Positions 15,727 to 23,436 of a stretch of 64,000 bases of DNA are shown here, piece after piece. The position numbers and the translations under genes were made by a program. The notes below the pieces were generated by a model. The model did no database searches. It worked only from the letters and a program-made list of their open reading frames with translations, and was not told the DNA's origin. Origin of the DNA: Nonomuraea candida (GTDB lineage: Bacteria > Actinomycetota > Actinomycetes > Streptosporangiales > Streptosporangiaceae); assembly GCF_000725485.1 (NCBI RefSeq), contig NZ_JOAG01000039.1, positions 17,510 to 81,509 on the forward strand, in the 5' to 3' direction. Within the stretch, counting starts at the first letter, position 1. Every line of letters starts with the position of its first letter.

Positions 15727-16527
15727 GTGGACCACTCCGCCAACGGGAACGTTCCCATGGCCCGCGCCCGCGTGGGCGCCATCGAGGTCCAGGCCCTGAC
15801 GGAGGCCGAGGTCGCCGAGCACGTCACGCGCGGCTGGCGGGACGGCACGGGCGGCGCGATCGTGACCGCCAACGTGGACATCGTCCGGGCCGCCACCCGC
15901 GCCCCGGAACTCGCCGCGCTGGTGGCCGGGTCCGAGCTGGTGGTGGCGGACGGCATGCCGGTCGTCTGGGCCGCCAGGATCGCGGGCCTGCGCCTGCCGG
16001 ACCGCGTCACCGGCGCCTCCCTGGTCTTCACCCTCACCGGGCGCGCGGCGCGCGAAGGGCGCTCGGTCTTCCTGCTCGGCGGCGAGCCGGGGGTGCCCGA
16101 GCGGGCCGGCGAGGTGCTGGCCGCGCGCTATCCGGGCCTGCGGGTCGCGGGGGCGTACGCGCCGCCCTTCGGCTTCGAGCGCGACCCCGGCGAGCTGGCC
16201 GCCACCGTGGCGCTGGTCCGCGCGGCCGCGCCCGACCTGGTCCTGGTGGGGCTCGGCTTCCCCAAGCAGGAGCGGGTCATCGCCGTGCTCCGCCCGGAGT
16301 TGCCGCACGCCTGGTACCTGGGCTGCGGGGCCGGCATCCCCATGGCGGCCGGGCGCTTCCGGCGCGCCCCCCGCGCCCTGCAACGCACGGGCGCCGAATG
16401 GCTCTTCAGGCTCGCGCTGGAGCCCCGCCGCCTGGCGCGCCGCTACCTGCGCGACGACCTGCCCTTCGCGTTCGGTCTGCTGGCCTCGGCCGCCTGGCGG
16501 CGCCTGACCGCGGACCGCCGTCCCTGA
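15727..16527 (+). CDS. WecG/TagA/CpsF (GT26) glycosyltransferase
   Basis: 266 aa. TANVDIVRAA, VADGMPVVWAAR and GLGFPKQE followed by GCGAGIPMAAGRFRRAP are the GT26 hallmarks. The family adds ManNAc-type or glucosyl residues to lipid-linked acceptors early in wall-glycan assembly. GTG at 15727 is used; ATG 15757 would remove ten residues. It is followed 24 bp later by the fused glycosyltransferase gene. Confidence 0.85.
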   Translation: MDHSANGNVPMARARVGAIEVQALTEAEVAEHVTRGWRDGTGGAIVTANVDIVRAATRAPELAALVAGSELVVADGMPVVWAARIAGLRLPDRVTGASLVFTLTGRAAREGRSVFLLGGEPGVPERAGEVLAARYPGLRVAGAYAPPFGFERDPGELAATVALVRAAAPDLVLVGLGFPKQERVIAVLRPELPHAWYLGCGAGIPMAAGRFRRAPRALQRTGAEWLFRLALEPRRLARRYLRDDLPFAFGLLASAAWRRLTADRRP

Positions 16528-16551
16528 CCTCCCACAGATTGGCTACCGCCG

Positions 16552-18630
16552 ATGAGCGTCCCCACGCTTGCCGTCGTCATCGTCACCTACGACAGCGGCC
16601 AGATCATCGAGGAATGCCTGGCCAGCCTCGGCCCGGCCCTGGAAGGGGCCGGTCCGGCGCGGACGATCGTGGTGGACAACGACTCGCGCGACGACACCGT
16701 GGACAAGGTGCGCGCCGCCGGGCCCGGCGTCGAGCTGGTCAGGACCGGCCGCAACGGCGGGTTCGCGGCCGGCGTGAACGCGGGCATCACCGCCGCCGCC
16801 GGCTGCGACGTCCTCGTGCTGAACGCCGACATCAGGCTCCGCCCCGGCTCGGTGCGGCTGCTGCGCGAGCGGCTGGGCGAGCCGGGCGTCGGCATCGCGG
16901 TGCCCCGGCTGACCCACGCCGACGGCACGCTCCAGCTCTCGCTGCGCCGCCGCCCCACCGTGCTGCGGGCGGTCGGGGAGGCGCTGCTGGGCGGCCTGCG
17001 GGCGGGCAGGTACGCGCCGCTCGGCGAGCTCGTCGTCGACCCCCGCGCCTACGACCGGCCCGCCACCCCGGACTGGGCCACCGGCGCGGCCTGGATGGTC
17101 TCCCGCGCCTGCGTGGACGCCGTCGGGCTGCTCGACGAGCGCTACTTCCTGTACTCCGAGGAGACGGAGTACATGCTGCGCATCGGCGACCACGGCTTCA
17201 CCATCGCCTACGAGCCGCGCGCGCGGGCCGTGCACCTCGGCGGCGAGCAGGCCAACTCCAGCCCGCTCTGGACGCTGGCCGCGCTCAACCGCGTCCGGTT
17301 GCACCGCGAACGCCACGGCCGGGCCCGCGGGCAGCTCATGCGGCTGGCGGTGGCGCTGAACGAGGGCCTGCGCGCGGTGTCCCGGGGCGGACGGGCGGGC
17401 ACGCGCCACCGGCACGCCCTGCGCGCGCTGGCCACGATGGCGGAGTGGCCGACGCTTCCCGGCGACCCGCCGGAGCCGCCGCCCTACGTCTGCTTCTCCG
17501 CCCAGGACTGGTGGTACCACAACAGGTCGCATTCCGACTTCCAGCTCATGCGGCACCTGGCGGGGACGCGCAAGGTCCTGATCGTCAACAGCATCGGCAT
17601 GCGCATGCCGGCGCCCGGCCGGACCACGTTCCCCCTCAGGCGGATCCTCAGGAAGCTGCGCAGCGTCGCCAAGTTCGTCCGCAGGGTGGGACCCCGCTCG
17701 TGGGTGATGTCCCCCCTCCCCGTCCCGCTGTACGGCACCCCGCAGGGCAGGGCGCTGAACGCCTGGCTGGTCAGGACCCAGGTACGGGCGGTCTGCGCGC
17801 TGCTGGGCCTGCACCGCCCGGTGATCATGGTGACCATCCCGACCGCCTGGGACGCGGTGCGCCCGATGAGCCGCCGCGCCCTGATCTTCAACCGCTCCGA
17901 CCGCCACTCGGCCTTCCCCGAGTCGGACCGCGCCACGATCGAGGCGCTCGAACGCCGCCTGCTGGAACGTGCCGACCACGTCGTCTACGCCAGCCGCACC
18001 CTGATGAGCGAGGAGGCGCCGCTGACCGGGACGCGGGCCCACTTCCTCGACCACGGCGTGGACCTGGAGCACTTCGTCCCGGTCCCGCCCGAGCGGCAGC
18101 CACGGGACCTGCGGGACATCCCGGGGCCCCGCATCGGCTTCTTCGGCGCGCTGGACGACTTCGTGGTCGACTTCGAGCTGCTCGAACGGGTCGCCGTGGA
18201 GCTGCCGCGGGCCTCGCTCGTCCTGATCGGCGACGCCAACGGCGACATCGGGCGGCTCACCAAGCATCCCAACGTGCACTGGCTCGGCTTCCGCCCGTAC
18301 TCGGTCATCCCCGCGTACGGGTCCGGCTTCGACGTGGCGATCATGCCGTGGCTGGACAACGACTGGATCAAGCACGCCAACCCGATCAAGCTCAAGGAGT
18401 TCCTCGCGCTGGGCCTGCCGGTGGTCAGCACCGCCTTCGGCGAGCTGGCGCACTACGCCGGCCGGGTCAGGGCGGCGGCCACGCACGAGGAGTTCGTCGC
18501 GGCGATCAGGACGAGCCTGGCCGAGGGGCCGCCGCAGCCGCCGGAGGCGCTGCGGGCGTCGCTGGCGGAGGCGTCCTGGGCGGCGCGGGCCGCCGCGCTG
18601 GCGGCCCTGGCCGAACGGACCAGGGAATGA
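16552..18630 (+). CDS. Two-domain glycosyltransferase (GT2 + GT4-like)
   Basis: 692 aa. Residues 1 to about 270 are a GT2 domain (LAVVIVTYDSG, DNDSRDDT, LNADIRL as the DxD-like site). A linker of about 50 residues leads to a GT-B domain with GFFGALDDFVVDFELL, WLGFRPYSVIPAYGSGFDVA and a donor-site segment HANPIKLKEFLALGLPVV typical of GT4. One polypeptide may therefore add two consecutive sugars. The ATGA overlap at 18627-18630 couples it to the membrane-anchored protein that follows. Confidence 0.8.
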   Translation: MSVPTLAVVIVTYDSGQIIEECLASLGPALEGAGPARTIVVDNDSRDDTVDKVRAAGPGVELVRTGRNGGFAAGVNAGITAAAGCDVLVLNADIRLRPGSVRLLRERLGEPGVGIAVPRLTHADGTLQLSLRRRPTVLRAVGEALLGGLRAGRYAPLGELVVDPRAYDRPATPDWATGAAWMVSRACVDAVGLLDERYFLYSEETEYMLRIGDHGFTIAYEPRARAVHLGGEQANSSPLWTLAALNRVRLHRERHGRARGQLMRLAVALNEGLRAVSRGGRAGTRHRHALRALATMAEWPTLPGDPPEPPPYVCFSAQDWWYHNRSHSDFQLMRHLAGTRKVLIVNSIGMRMPAPGRTTFPLRRILRKLRSVAKFVRRVGPRSWVMSPLPVPLYGTPQGRALNAWLVRTQVRAVCALLGLHRPVIMVTIPTAWDAVRPMSRRALIFNRSDRHSAFPESDRATIEALERRLLERADHVVYASRTLMSEEAPLTGTRAHFLDHGVDLEHFVPVPPERQPRDLRDIPGPRIGFFGALDDFVVDFELLERVAVELPRASLVLIGDANGDIGRLTKHPNVHWLGFRPYSVIPAYGSGFDVAIMPWLDNDWIKHANPIKLKEFLALGLPVVSTAFGELAHYAGRVRAAATHEEFVAAIRTSLAEGPPQPPEALRASLAEASWAARAAALAALAERTRE

Positions 18631-20009
18631 GCCTGACCGGCCCGGCCCGGCCTCCCGAGGCGGGACCGGCCACGCCAGGGCCGGCCGCCAAGGCGGGAGC
18701 GGCCGAGACGGGAGCGGCCAAGCCGAGCAGGGTGGCGCTGGCCAAGGTGGCGACGGTGGTGACGGCCGCGGCCGTGGCGGTCGCGGGCTGGGCCTGGCTG
18801 CGTGCGCACCCCACGCCGCCCGCCCCGCCGTCGCTGACGGCCGCGAGCATGTCGTTGCGGCCCGTGCCCTGGGAAGGCGGCCCGGCCGCGTACGCCGGCT
18901 GGCCCCGGGCGGTCGCGGCCGGCTGGACCGAGCCCGCGTTCTTCCCCGTGGGGTTGTGGTTCGCCACGGTCCGCGAGCGGGAGCACGTCACCGCCGACCG
19001 CGCCATGGGCGTCAACACCTACGTCGAGCTGACCGCCGACAGCCGCCCCGGCCTGCTGCGCGGGACGGGGATGAGCGCGCTGACCGCCGGGGGCCCGGCG
19101 GCCGGCGCGGCCCCGGAGACGGTGGGCGCGACGCTCCCCGGCAAGGCCGACGAGTGGGCCGGCATCGGGCACGCCCGCTGGAGCGGGAAGGCCGGCCCCG
19201 AGCAGTGCCGGCCCAAGCTGTCCTTCTGCGGCCACACCGTGCTGCGCACCCGCGCCCGCGAGCTGCCCGACGGCTCCCGGCCGGTCTACGCCACCTTCGG
19301 CAAGGGCGTCGCCCACCAGGCCACCGACCCGGCGGGCGGCATGTTCGTCAACGACTACGCCGACCTGGTCGGCGTGGACGTCTCCTGGTACGCCGACGAG
19401 AACGTCTGCCGCGAGGCCGCCCGCTGGCGCCAGCTCCCGATCACCCAGTGCCGCGCCGCCGCCGGCTACGGCGCGACCGTGGACCGGATACGCGAGCTGG
19501 ACGCCCTCGACGGCCGCCGCAAACCCGTCTTCTCGGTCATCTCCCTCGCCGGGCTGACCCCCGGCCAGGTGGGCGGCGCGGTGATGAGCTCGCTCATCCA
19601 CGGCGCGCGCGGCATCGTCTACGACGCCCACGACCCCGGCCCGCGCTGCGAGAGCGCCAACCTGCTGCGCACCGCCTGCGGCGCACCGGTCAGGAAGGCC
19701 GTGACCGAGCTGAACGCGCTGATCGGGCGGCTCGCGCCGGTGCTCAACACCCAGTCCTACGCCTACGACTTCGCCCCCCAGCTCGACACCATGCTCAAGC
19801 GGCACGACGGCGCCTACTACCTGTTCGCCATGCTCGGGCGCGGCACGGCGACCGGCGGCCACCCGCTCACGGTCCCGGCGAACCTGTCGCCGCGCGGCCG
19901 GGTCGAGGACGTGCTGACCGGCCGGCCCGTCGAGGTCGACCGGGAGGGCCGCTTCACCGCCGCCTTCCCCGCCGAGCACGCCTACCACGTCTATCGGATC
20001 ACCCCGTGA
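18627..20009 (+). CDS. Membrane-anchored glycosidase-like protein, degenerate paralogue
   Basis: 460 aa. An Ala/Pro/Gly-rich cytoplasmic N-terminus and one helix (about 38-56) precede an exported domain. It is clearly paralogous to the next gene (PWEGGPAAYAGW, AMGVNTYVELT, FGKGVAHQ, LNTQSYAYDF). Conserved Cys pairs suggest disulfides outside the cell. The fold looks like a TIM-barrel glycosidase, but where the next protein has LITDEPD and FVEVGWPG this one has LPGKADE and VISLAGLT, so both candidate acidic catalytic residues are missing. It may be a binding or scaffolding pseudoenzyme. Confidence 0.65.
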   Translation: MSLTGPARPPEAGPATPGPAAKAGAAETGAAKPSRVALAKVATVVTAAAVAVAGWAWLRAHPTPPAPPSLTAASMSLRPVPWEGGPAAYAGWPRAVAAGWTEPAFFPVGLWFATVREREHVTADRAMGVNTYVELTADSRPGLLRGTGMSALTAGGPAAGAAPETVGATLPGKADEWAGIGHARWSGKAGPEQCRPKLSFCGHTVLRTRARELPDGSRPVYATFGKGVAHQATDPAGGMFVNDYADLVGVDVSWYADENVCREAARWRQLPITQCRAAAGYGATVDRIRELDALDGRRKPVFSVISLAGLTPGQVGGAVMSSLIHGARGIVYDAHDPGPRCESANLLRTACGAPVRKAVTELNALIGRLAPVLNTQSYAYDFAPQLDTMLKRHDGAYYLFAMLGRGTATGGHPLTVPANLSPRGRVEDVLTGRPVEVDREGRFTAAFPAEHAYHVYRITP

Positions 20010-20020
20010 CCGGGAGGAAC

Positions 20021-21325
20021 ATGGCCCTGCCGAAGGTGTCGAAGTGGACCCTGCTGATCCCGCTGGTGCTGGTGCTGCTGATCGGCCTGGGCTGGGCCGT
20101 CACGCAGCGGGGAGAGGAGGCCGGCGCCGAGCGGTTCGACCTGCCGCGCATCCCCTGGGAGGGCGGCCCGGCGTACTACGCCGGCCACCGCGCCGCCGCG
20201 GCGGCGGGATGGACGGACCCGGGCTTCTTCCCGATCGGGGTCTGGTTCGAGTCGGTCATCGACGAGCGCGACGTGCGGCTGGACAAGGAGGCCGGGCTCA
20301 ACACCTACGTCGAGCTGACCGGCAACAGCGACGCCGAGCTGATCCGCAAGCACGGCATGCACGCCATCACCGCCAAGCCGCTGGACGGCGCGGGCCGCGA
20401 GACGGTCGGCTGGCTGATCACCGACGAACCCGACATGTTCGCCGGGCCGGGCGACGGCGTCTGGAGCGGCAAGTTCCCCGGCGAGGGCAAGCCCTGCATC
20501 CCCGACAAGCCGCCCTGCGGCTACACGGCGATGCGCACCCTGAAGGACAAGCTGCCCAAGAACGACGGCCGCTTCCACTACGCCAACTTCGGCAAGGGCG
20601 TCGCCATGTGGGAGACGGACGAGGAGGCGCGCAGGTTCGTCAACTCCTACACCGACGTCATGTCCACCGACATCTACTGGCACACCGACGCCAACATCTG
20701 CGACGAGGCGGAGCACTTCCTCCAGCTGCCCCCCGACCGCTGCCGCCGGGCCGCCAACTACGGCCGCACCGTGGAGCGCGGCCGGCGGCTCGACGCCCTG
20801 GACGGCCGCCTGCAGCCGGTCTACGCCTTCGTCGAGGTCGGCTGGCCGGGCGCCAACGGCAGCCGGGCGATCACCGGCGAGCAGATCGCCGGGGCCGTCA
20901 TGAACGCCCTCATCCACGAGGCGCGCGGCGTCGTCTACTTCAACCACAGCTTCGGCGGGCCCTGCATCAGCCAGCACGTGCTGCGCGAGCCGTGCACCAA
21001 GGACGTGCGGGCGGCGGTGACCGAGCTGAACCGGCGGATCACCTCGCTGGCGCCGGTGCTCAACACCCAGTCGTACGCCCACACCTTCGAGCCCCGGCTC
21101 GACACCATGCTCAAGGCGCACGACGGCTCCTTCTACGTCTTCGCCACCGTGGGGGAGGAGGCCGGGCCCGGTTCGTACACGCTGCGGCTGCCCCCCGGGC
21201 TCACCTCGGCCTCCGGCAAGGCGGAGGTGCTCTTCGAGAACCGCACCGTGCCCCTCCGCGGCGGCGCCATCACCGACACCTTCGAGCGGCTGGACTCCTA
21301 CCACGTCTACCGGATCACGCCGTGA
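20021..21325 (+). CDS. Membrane-anchored glycosidase-like protein
   Basis: 434 aa. N-terminal signal-anchor (about 9-27), then an extracytoplasmic domain paralogous to the preceding gene. Segments such as GLNTYVELTGNS, GWLITDEPDMF, DVMSTDIYW and YAFVEVGWPG look like beta-strand ends of a TIM-barrel hydrolase, with Glu in TDEP and in VEVGW as candidate acid/base and nucleophile. Cys pairs (CIPDKPPC, CISQHVLREPC) fit an exported protein. It may trim or process the exported polysaccharide. ATG at 20021 follows GGGAGG; a GTG at 20006 overlaps the previous stop. Family assignment is by eye. Confidence 0.65.
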   Translation: MALPKVSKWTLLIPLVLVLLIGLGWAVTQRGEEAGAERFDLPRIPWEGGPAYYAGHRAAAAAGWTDPGFFPIGVWFESVIDERDVRLDKEAGLNTYVELTGNSDAELIRKHGMHAITAKPLDGAGRETVGWLITDEPDMFAGPGDGVWSGKFPGEGKPCIPDKPPCGYTAMRTLKDKLPKNDGRFHYANFGKGVAMWETDEEARRFVNSYTDVMSTDIYWHTDANICDEAEHFLQLPPDRCRRAANYGRTVERGRRLDALDGRLQPVYAFVEVGWPGANGSRAITGEQIAGAVMNALIHEARGVVYFNHSFGGPCISQHVLREPCTKDVRAAVTELNRRITSLAPVLNTQSYAHTFEPRLDTMLKAHDGSFYVFATVGEEAGPGSYTLRLPPGLTSASGKAEVLFENRTVPLRGGAITDTFERLDSYHVYRITP

Positions 21326-22250
21326 GCGTGCCGGCGTACCAGTCGAGCGTGCGGCGCAGGCCCTCGGCCAGGGGGACGGTGGCGCGCCAGCCGATCAGGT
21401 CGAGGGCCGGGCCGGTGTCGGCCACCTGCGTGATGTCGAGCGCGCGGTCGGCCACGGCGCCGAAGGGCGGCTCGCCCGGGTGGCCCGCCAGCTCGTAGAG
21501 CAGCTCGACCAGCTCGCGCGCCGAGGTGCCGAGGCCGGTGCCCACGTCGAACGACTGCCCGACCGCCCGGTCGCTGCCCGCCGCCGCGACGAAGGCCGCG
21601 ACCACGTCGTCCACGTACACCCAGTCGGCCACCTTGGCGCCGCTGGTCAGGCGCGGCTCCTCGCCCCGCAGCAGGGCCAGCGTCACGTACGGCACCAGCT
21701 TGGCCGTGTCGCGCTGCGCGGGCCCGTACACCATGGAGGGACGCAGCACCGTGCACGGCAGGTCCCACAACCGCCGGTACAGGTCGGCGTAGCCCGCCGC
21801 GGCGTGCTTGGCCATCGCGTACGGCGACGGCGCGGCGGCGTGCCCGTTGCCCGGCCGGGGCTCCTCGATCGAGCCCGCCAGCACCATCCGGCACCCGTGG
21901 CGCACGGCGGCCGTCAGCAGGTTGACCGTGGTCTGCAGGTTGCCCGCCAGCGTGACGGGCACCAGCTCCGCGTCCCTGGCGCCGTTGACCTCGCTGGCCA
22001 GGTGGAAGACGACGTCGGGGGCGACCGCGCGCAGCAGCCCGGCCGTCGCCTCCTGGTCGCGCAGGTCCACCCGGTGCCGGCGCATCGCGCCGTCGCCTGT
22101 CGCGGGGGCGCCCGTCGCGCTGTTGCCCGTCGCGGGGCCGCGGCTCACCGCGTGGACCTCGGCCCCCAGCGCGGCCAGCCGGGCGGCGAGATGCCCCCCG
22201 ATGAAACCCGAGGCCCCCGTCACCAGGGCCCGCCTGCCCGTCCAGTCCAT
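21315..22250 (-). CDS. NAD-dependent epimerase/dehydratase (extended SDR)
   Basis: 311 aa. TGASGFIGGHLA nucleotide site, HLASEVNG, and SPYAMAKHAAAGY with the YxxxK pair define an extended SDR, probably a GDP- or UDP-hexose dehydratase, reductase or 4-epimerase. A small Ala/Thr/Gly repeat (ATGNSATGAPATGDGA) is inserted near residues 43-58, where the cofactor-binding fold normally has a short loop. ATG at 22250 has a G-rich site 8 nt upstream; GTG 22259 is the alternative. Promoter-like site F is just upstream. The 3' end overlaps the convergent gene by 11 bp. Confidence 0.8.
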   Translation of the reverse strand: MDWTGRRALVTGASGFIGGHLAARLAALGAEVHAVSRGPATGNSATGAPATGDGAMRRHRVDLRDQEATAGLLRAVAPDVVFHLASEVNGARDAELVPVTLAGNLQTTVNLLTAAVRHGCRMVLAGSIEEPRPGNGHAAAPSPYAMAKHAAAGYADLYRRLWDLPCTVLRPSMVYGPAQRDTAKLVPYVTLALLRGEEPRLTSGAKVADWVYVDDVVAAFVAAAGSDRAVGQSFDVGTGLGTSARELVELLYELAGHPGEPPFGAVADRALDITQVADTGPALDLIGWRATVPLAEGLRRTLDWYAGTLTA

Positions 22251-22273
22251 CGCCGGCACCCCCCGTCACAGGA

Positions 22274-22303
22274 TCTATCCCGGGCCGCTCCCGCGCCGTT
22301 ACG
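22274..22303 (-). promoter_or_regulatory. ECF-type promoter-like site F (minus strand)
   Basis: On the minus strand CGTAAC (22303-22298), 18-bp spacer, GATAGA (22279-22274). The predicted transcript would start near 22267 and reach the ATG at 22250 after about 17 nt. Confidence 0.55.
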
Positions 22304-22332
22304 GCGGCGGCAGGGGATGCCGGCCCGGGAAA

Positions 22333-22376
22333 GCCGAACGCCGCCGCCCCTTCAGGAGGGGGCGGCGGCGTTCGGC
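22333..22376 (-). terminator. Strong terminator hairpin after korB
   Basis: An 18-bp perfect GC-rich stem (22333-22350 with 22359-22376) and an 8-nt loop, 13 bp after the korB stop. No T-run, as is common in high-G+C actinomycetes. It may also insulate the divergent polysaccharide transcript. Confidence 0.8.
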
Positions 22377-22389
22377 GATGCGGCGGGCG

Positions 22390-23436
22390 TCAGCCGATGC
22401 GCCAGGTGTCGCCACCCTGCAGCAGCTCGTGCAGGTCGCCCGGGCCCTGCTGGGCCACGGACTCCTCCAGCTGCTCGGCCATCAGCACGTCGTAGGCCGG
22501 GCGGTCGACCTGGCGGAAGATGCCGATCGGCACGTGCTCGAAGGCCGGCTCGTCGAGCCTGCTGAGCGCGAAGGCCACCGACGGGTCGGGGTTGTGCGCG
22601 TCGTGGACGAGGATGCGCTCCTCGCTCACGCTCTCGCGCGGCACGACCTCGATGTTTCCGTCGGCGCCCCGCACGGCCGCCTTGGAGGCGCTCACGATCG
22701 GCCGGCCGTGCTCCAGGCGCAGCGTGATGTCGTCGCGAACCTCGGGGTCCTTGAGCTGCTCGAAGGCGTTGTCGTTGAAGATGTTGCAGTTCTGGTAGAT
22801 CTCCACCAGCGACGTGCCGCGGTGCGCGGTCGCCTCGCGCAGCACCGACTGCAGGTGCTTGCGGTCGGAGTCGATGGTCCTGGCCACGAACGACGCCTCG
22901 GCGCCGATGGCCAGCGAGATCGGGTTGAACGGCTTGTCCAGCGAGCCCATCGGCGTCGACTTGGTGACCTTGCCGACCTCGGAGGTGGGCGAGTATTGAC
23001 CCTTGGTCAGACCGTAGATCCGGTTGTTGAACAGCAGGATGTTCAGGTTGACGTTGCGGCGCAGCGCGTGGATCAGGTGGTTGCCGCCGATGGACAGCGC
23101 GTCGCCGTCACCCGTGATCACCCACACGCTCAGGTCGGGCCTGCTGGCCGCCAGCCCGGTGGCGATCGCCGGGGCCCGCCCGTGGATGGAGTGGAAGCCG
23201 TAGGTGTTGAGGTAGTACGGGAAGCGCGAGGAGCACCCGATGCCGGAGACGAACACGATGTTCTCGCGCCTGAGCCCCAGCTCGGGCAGGAAGCTCTGCA
23301 CCGCGGCCAGGATCGCGTAGTCACCGCAGCCCGGGCACCAGCGCACCTCCTGGTCGGACTTGAAGTCCTTCAGGCCCTGCTTCACGTCGGTCTTCGGGAC
23401 GAGCGACAGCCCCTTCCCGTTGATGAGCTCAGTCAC
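22390..23436 (-). CDS. korB: 2-oxoacid:ferredoxin oxidoreductase, beta subunit
   Basis: 348 aa thiamine-pyrophosphate subunit. WCPGCGDYAIL (one Fe-S/TPP-associated CxxC), GIGCSSRFPYYLNTYGFHSIHGRA and the TPP motif GDGDALSIGGNH ending in LLFNN are typical of KorB/OforB. With KorA it oxidises 2-oxoglutarate (or another 2-oxoacid) plus CoA to the acyl-CoA and reduces ferredoxin. The GTG start overlaps the korA stop by 8 bp, and a hairpin terminator follows. Confidence 0.92.
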   Translation of the reverse strand: MTELINGKGLSLVPKTDVKQGLKDFKSDQEVRWCPGCGDYAILAAVQSFLPELGLRRENIVFVSGIGCSSRFPYYLNTYGFHSIHGRAPAIATGLAASRPDLSVWVITGDGDALSIGGNHLIHALRRNVNLNILLFNNRIYGLTKGQYSPTSEVGKVTKSTPMGSLDKPFNPISLAIGAEASFVARTIDSDRKHLQSVLREATAHRGTSLVEIYQNCNIFNDNAFEQLKDPEVRDDITLRLEHGRPIVSASKAAVRGADGNIEVVPRESVSEERILVHDAHNPDPSVAFALSRLDEPAFEHVPIGIFRQVDRPAYDVLMAEQLEESVAQQGPGDLHELLQGGDTWRIG

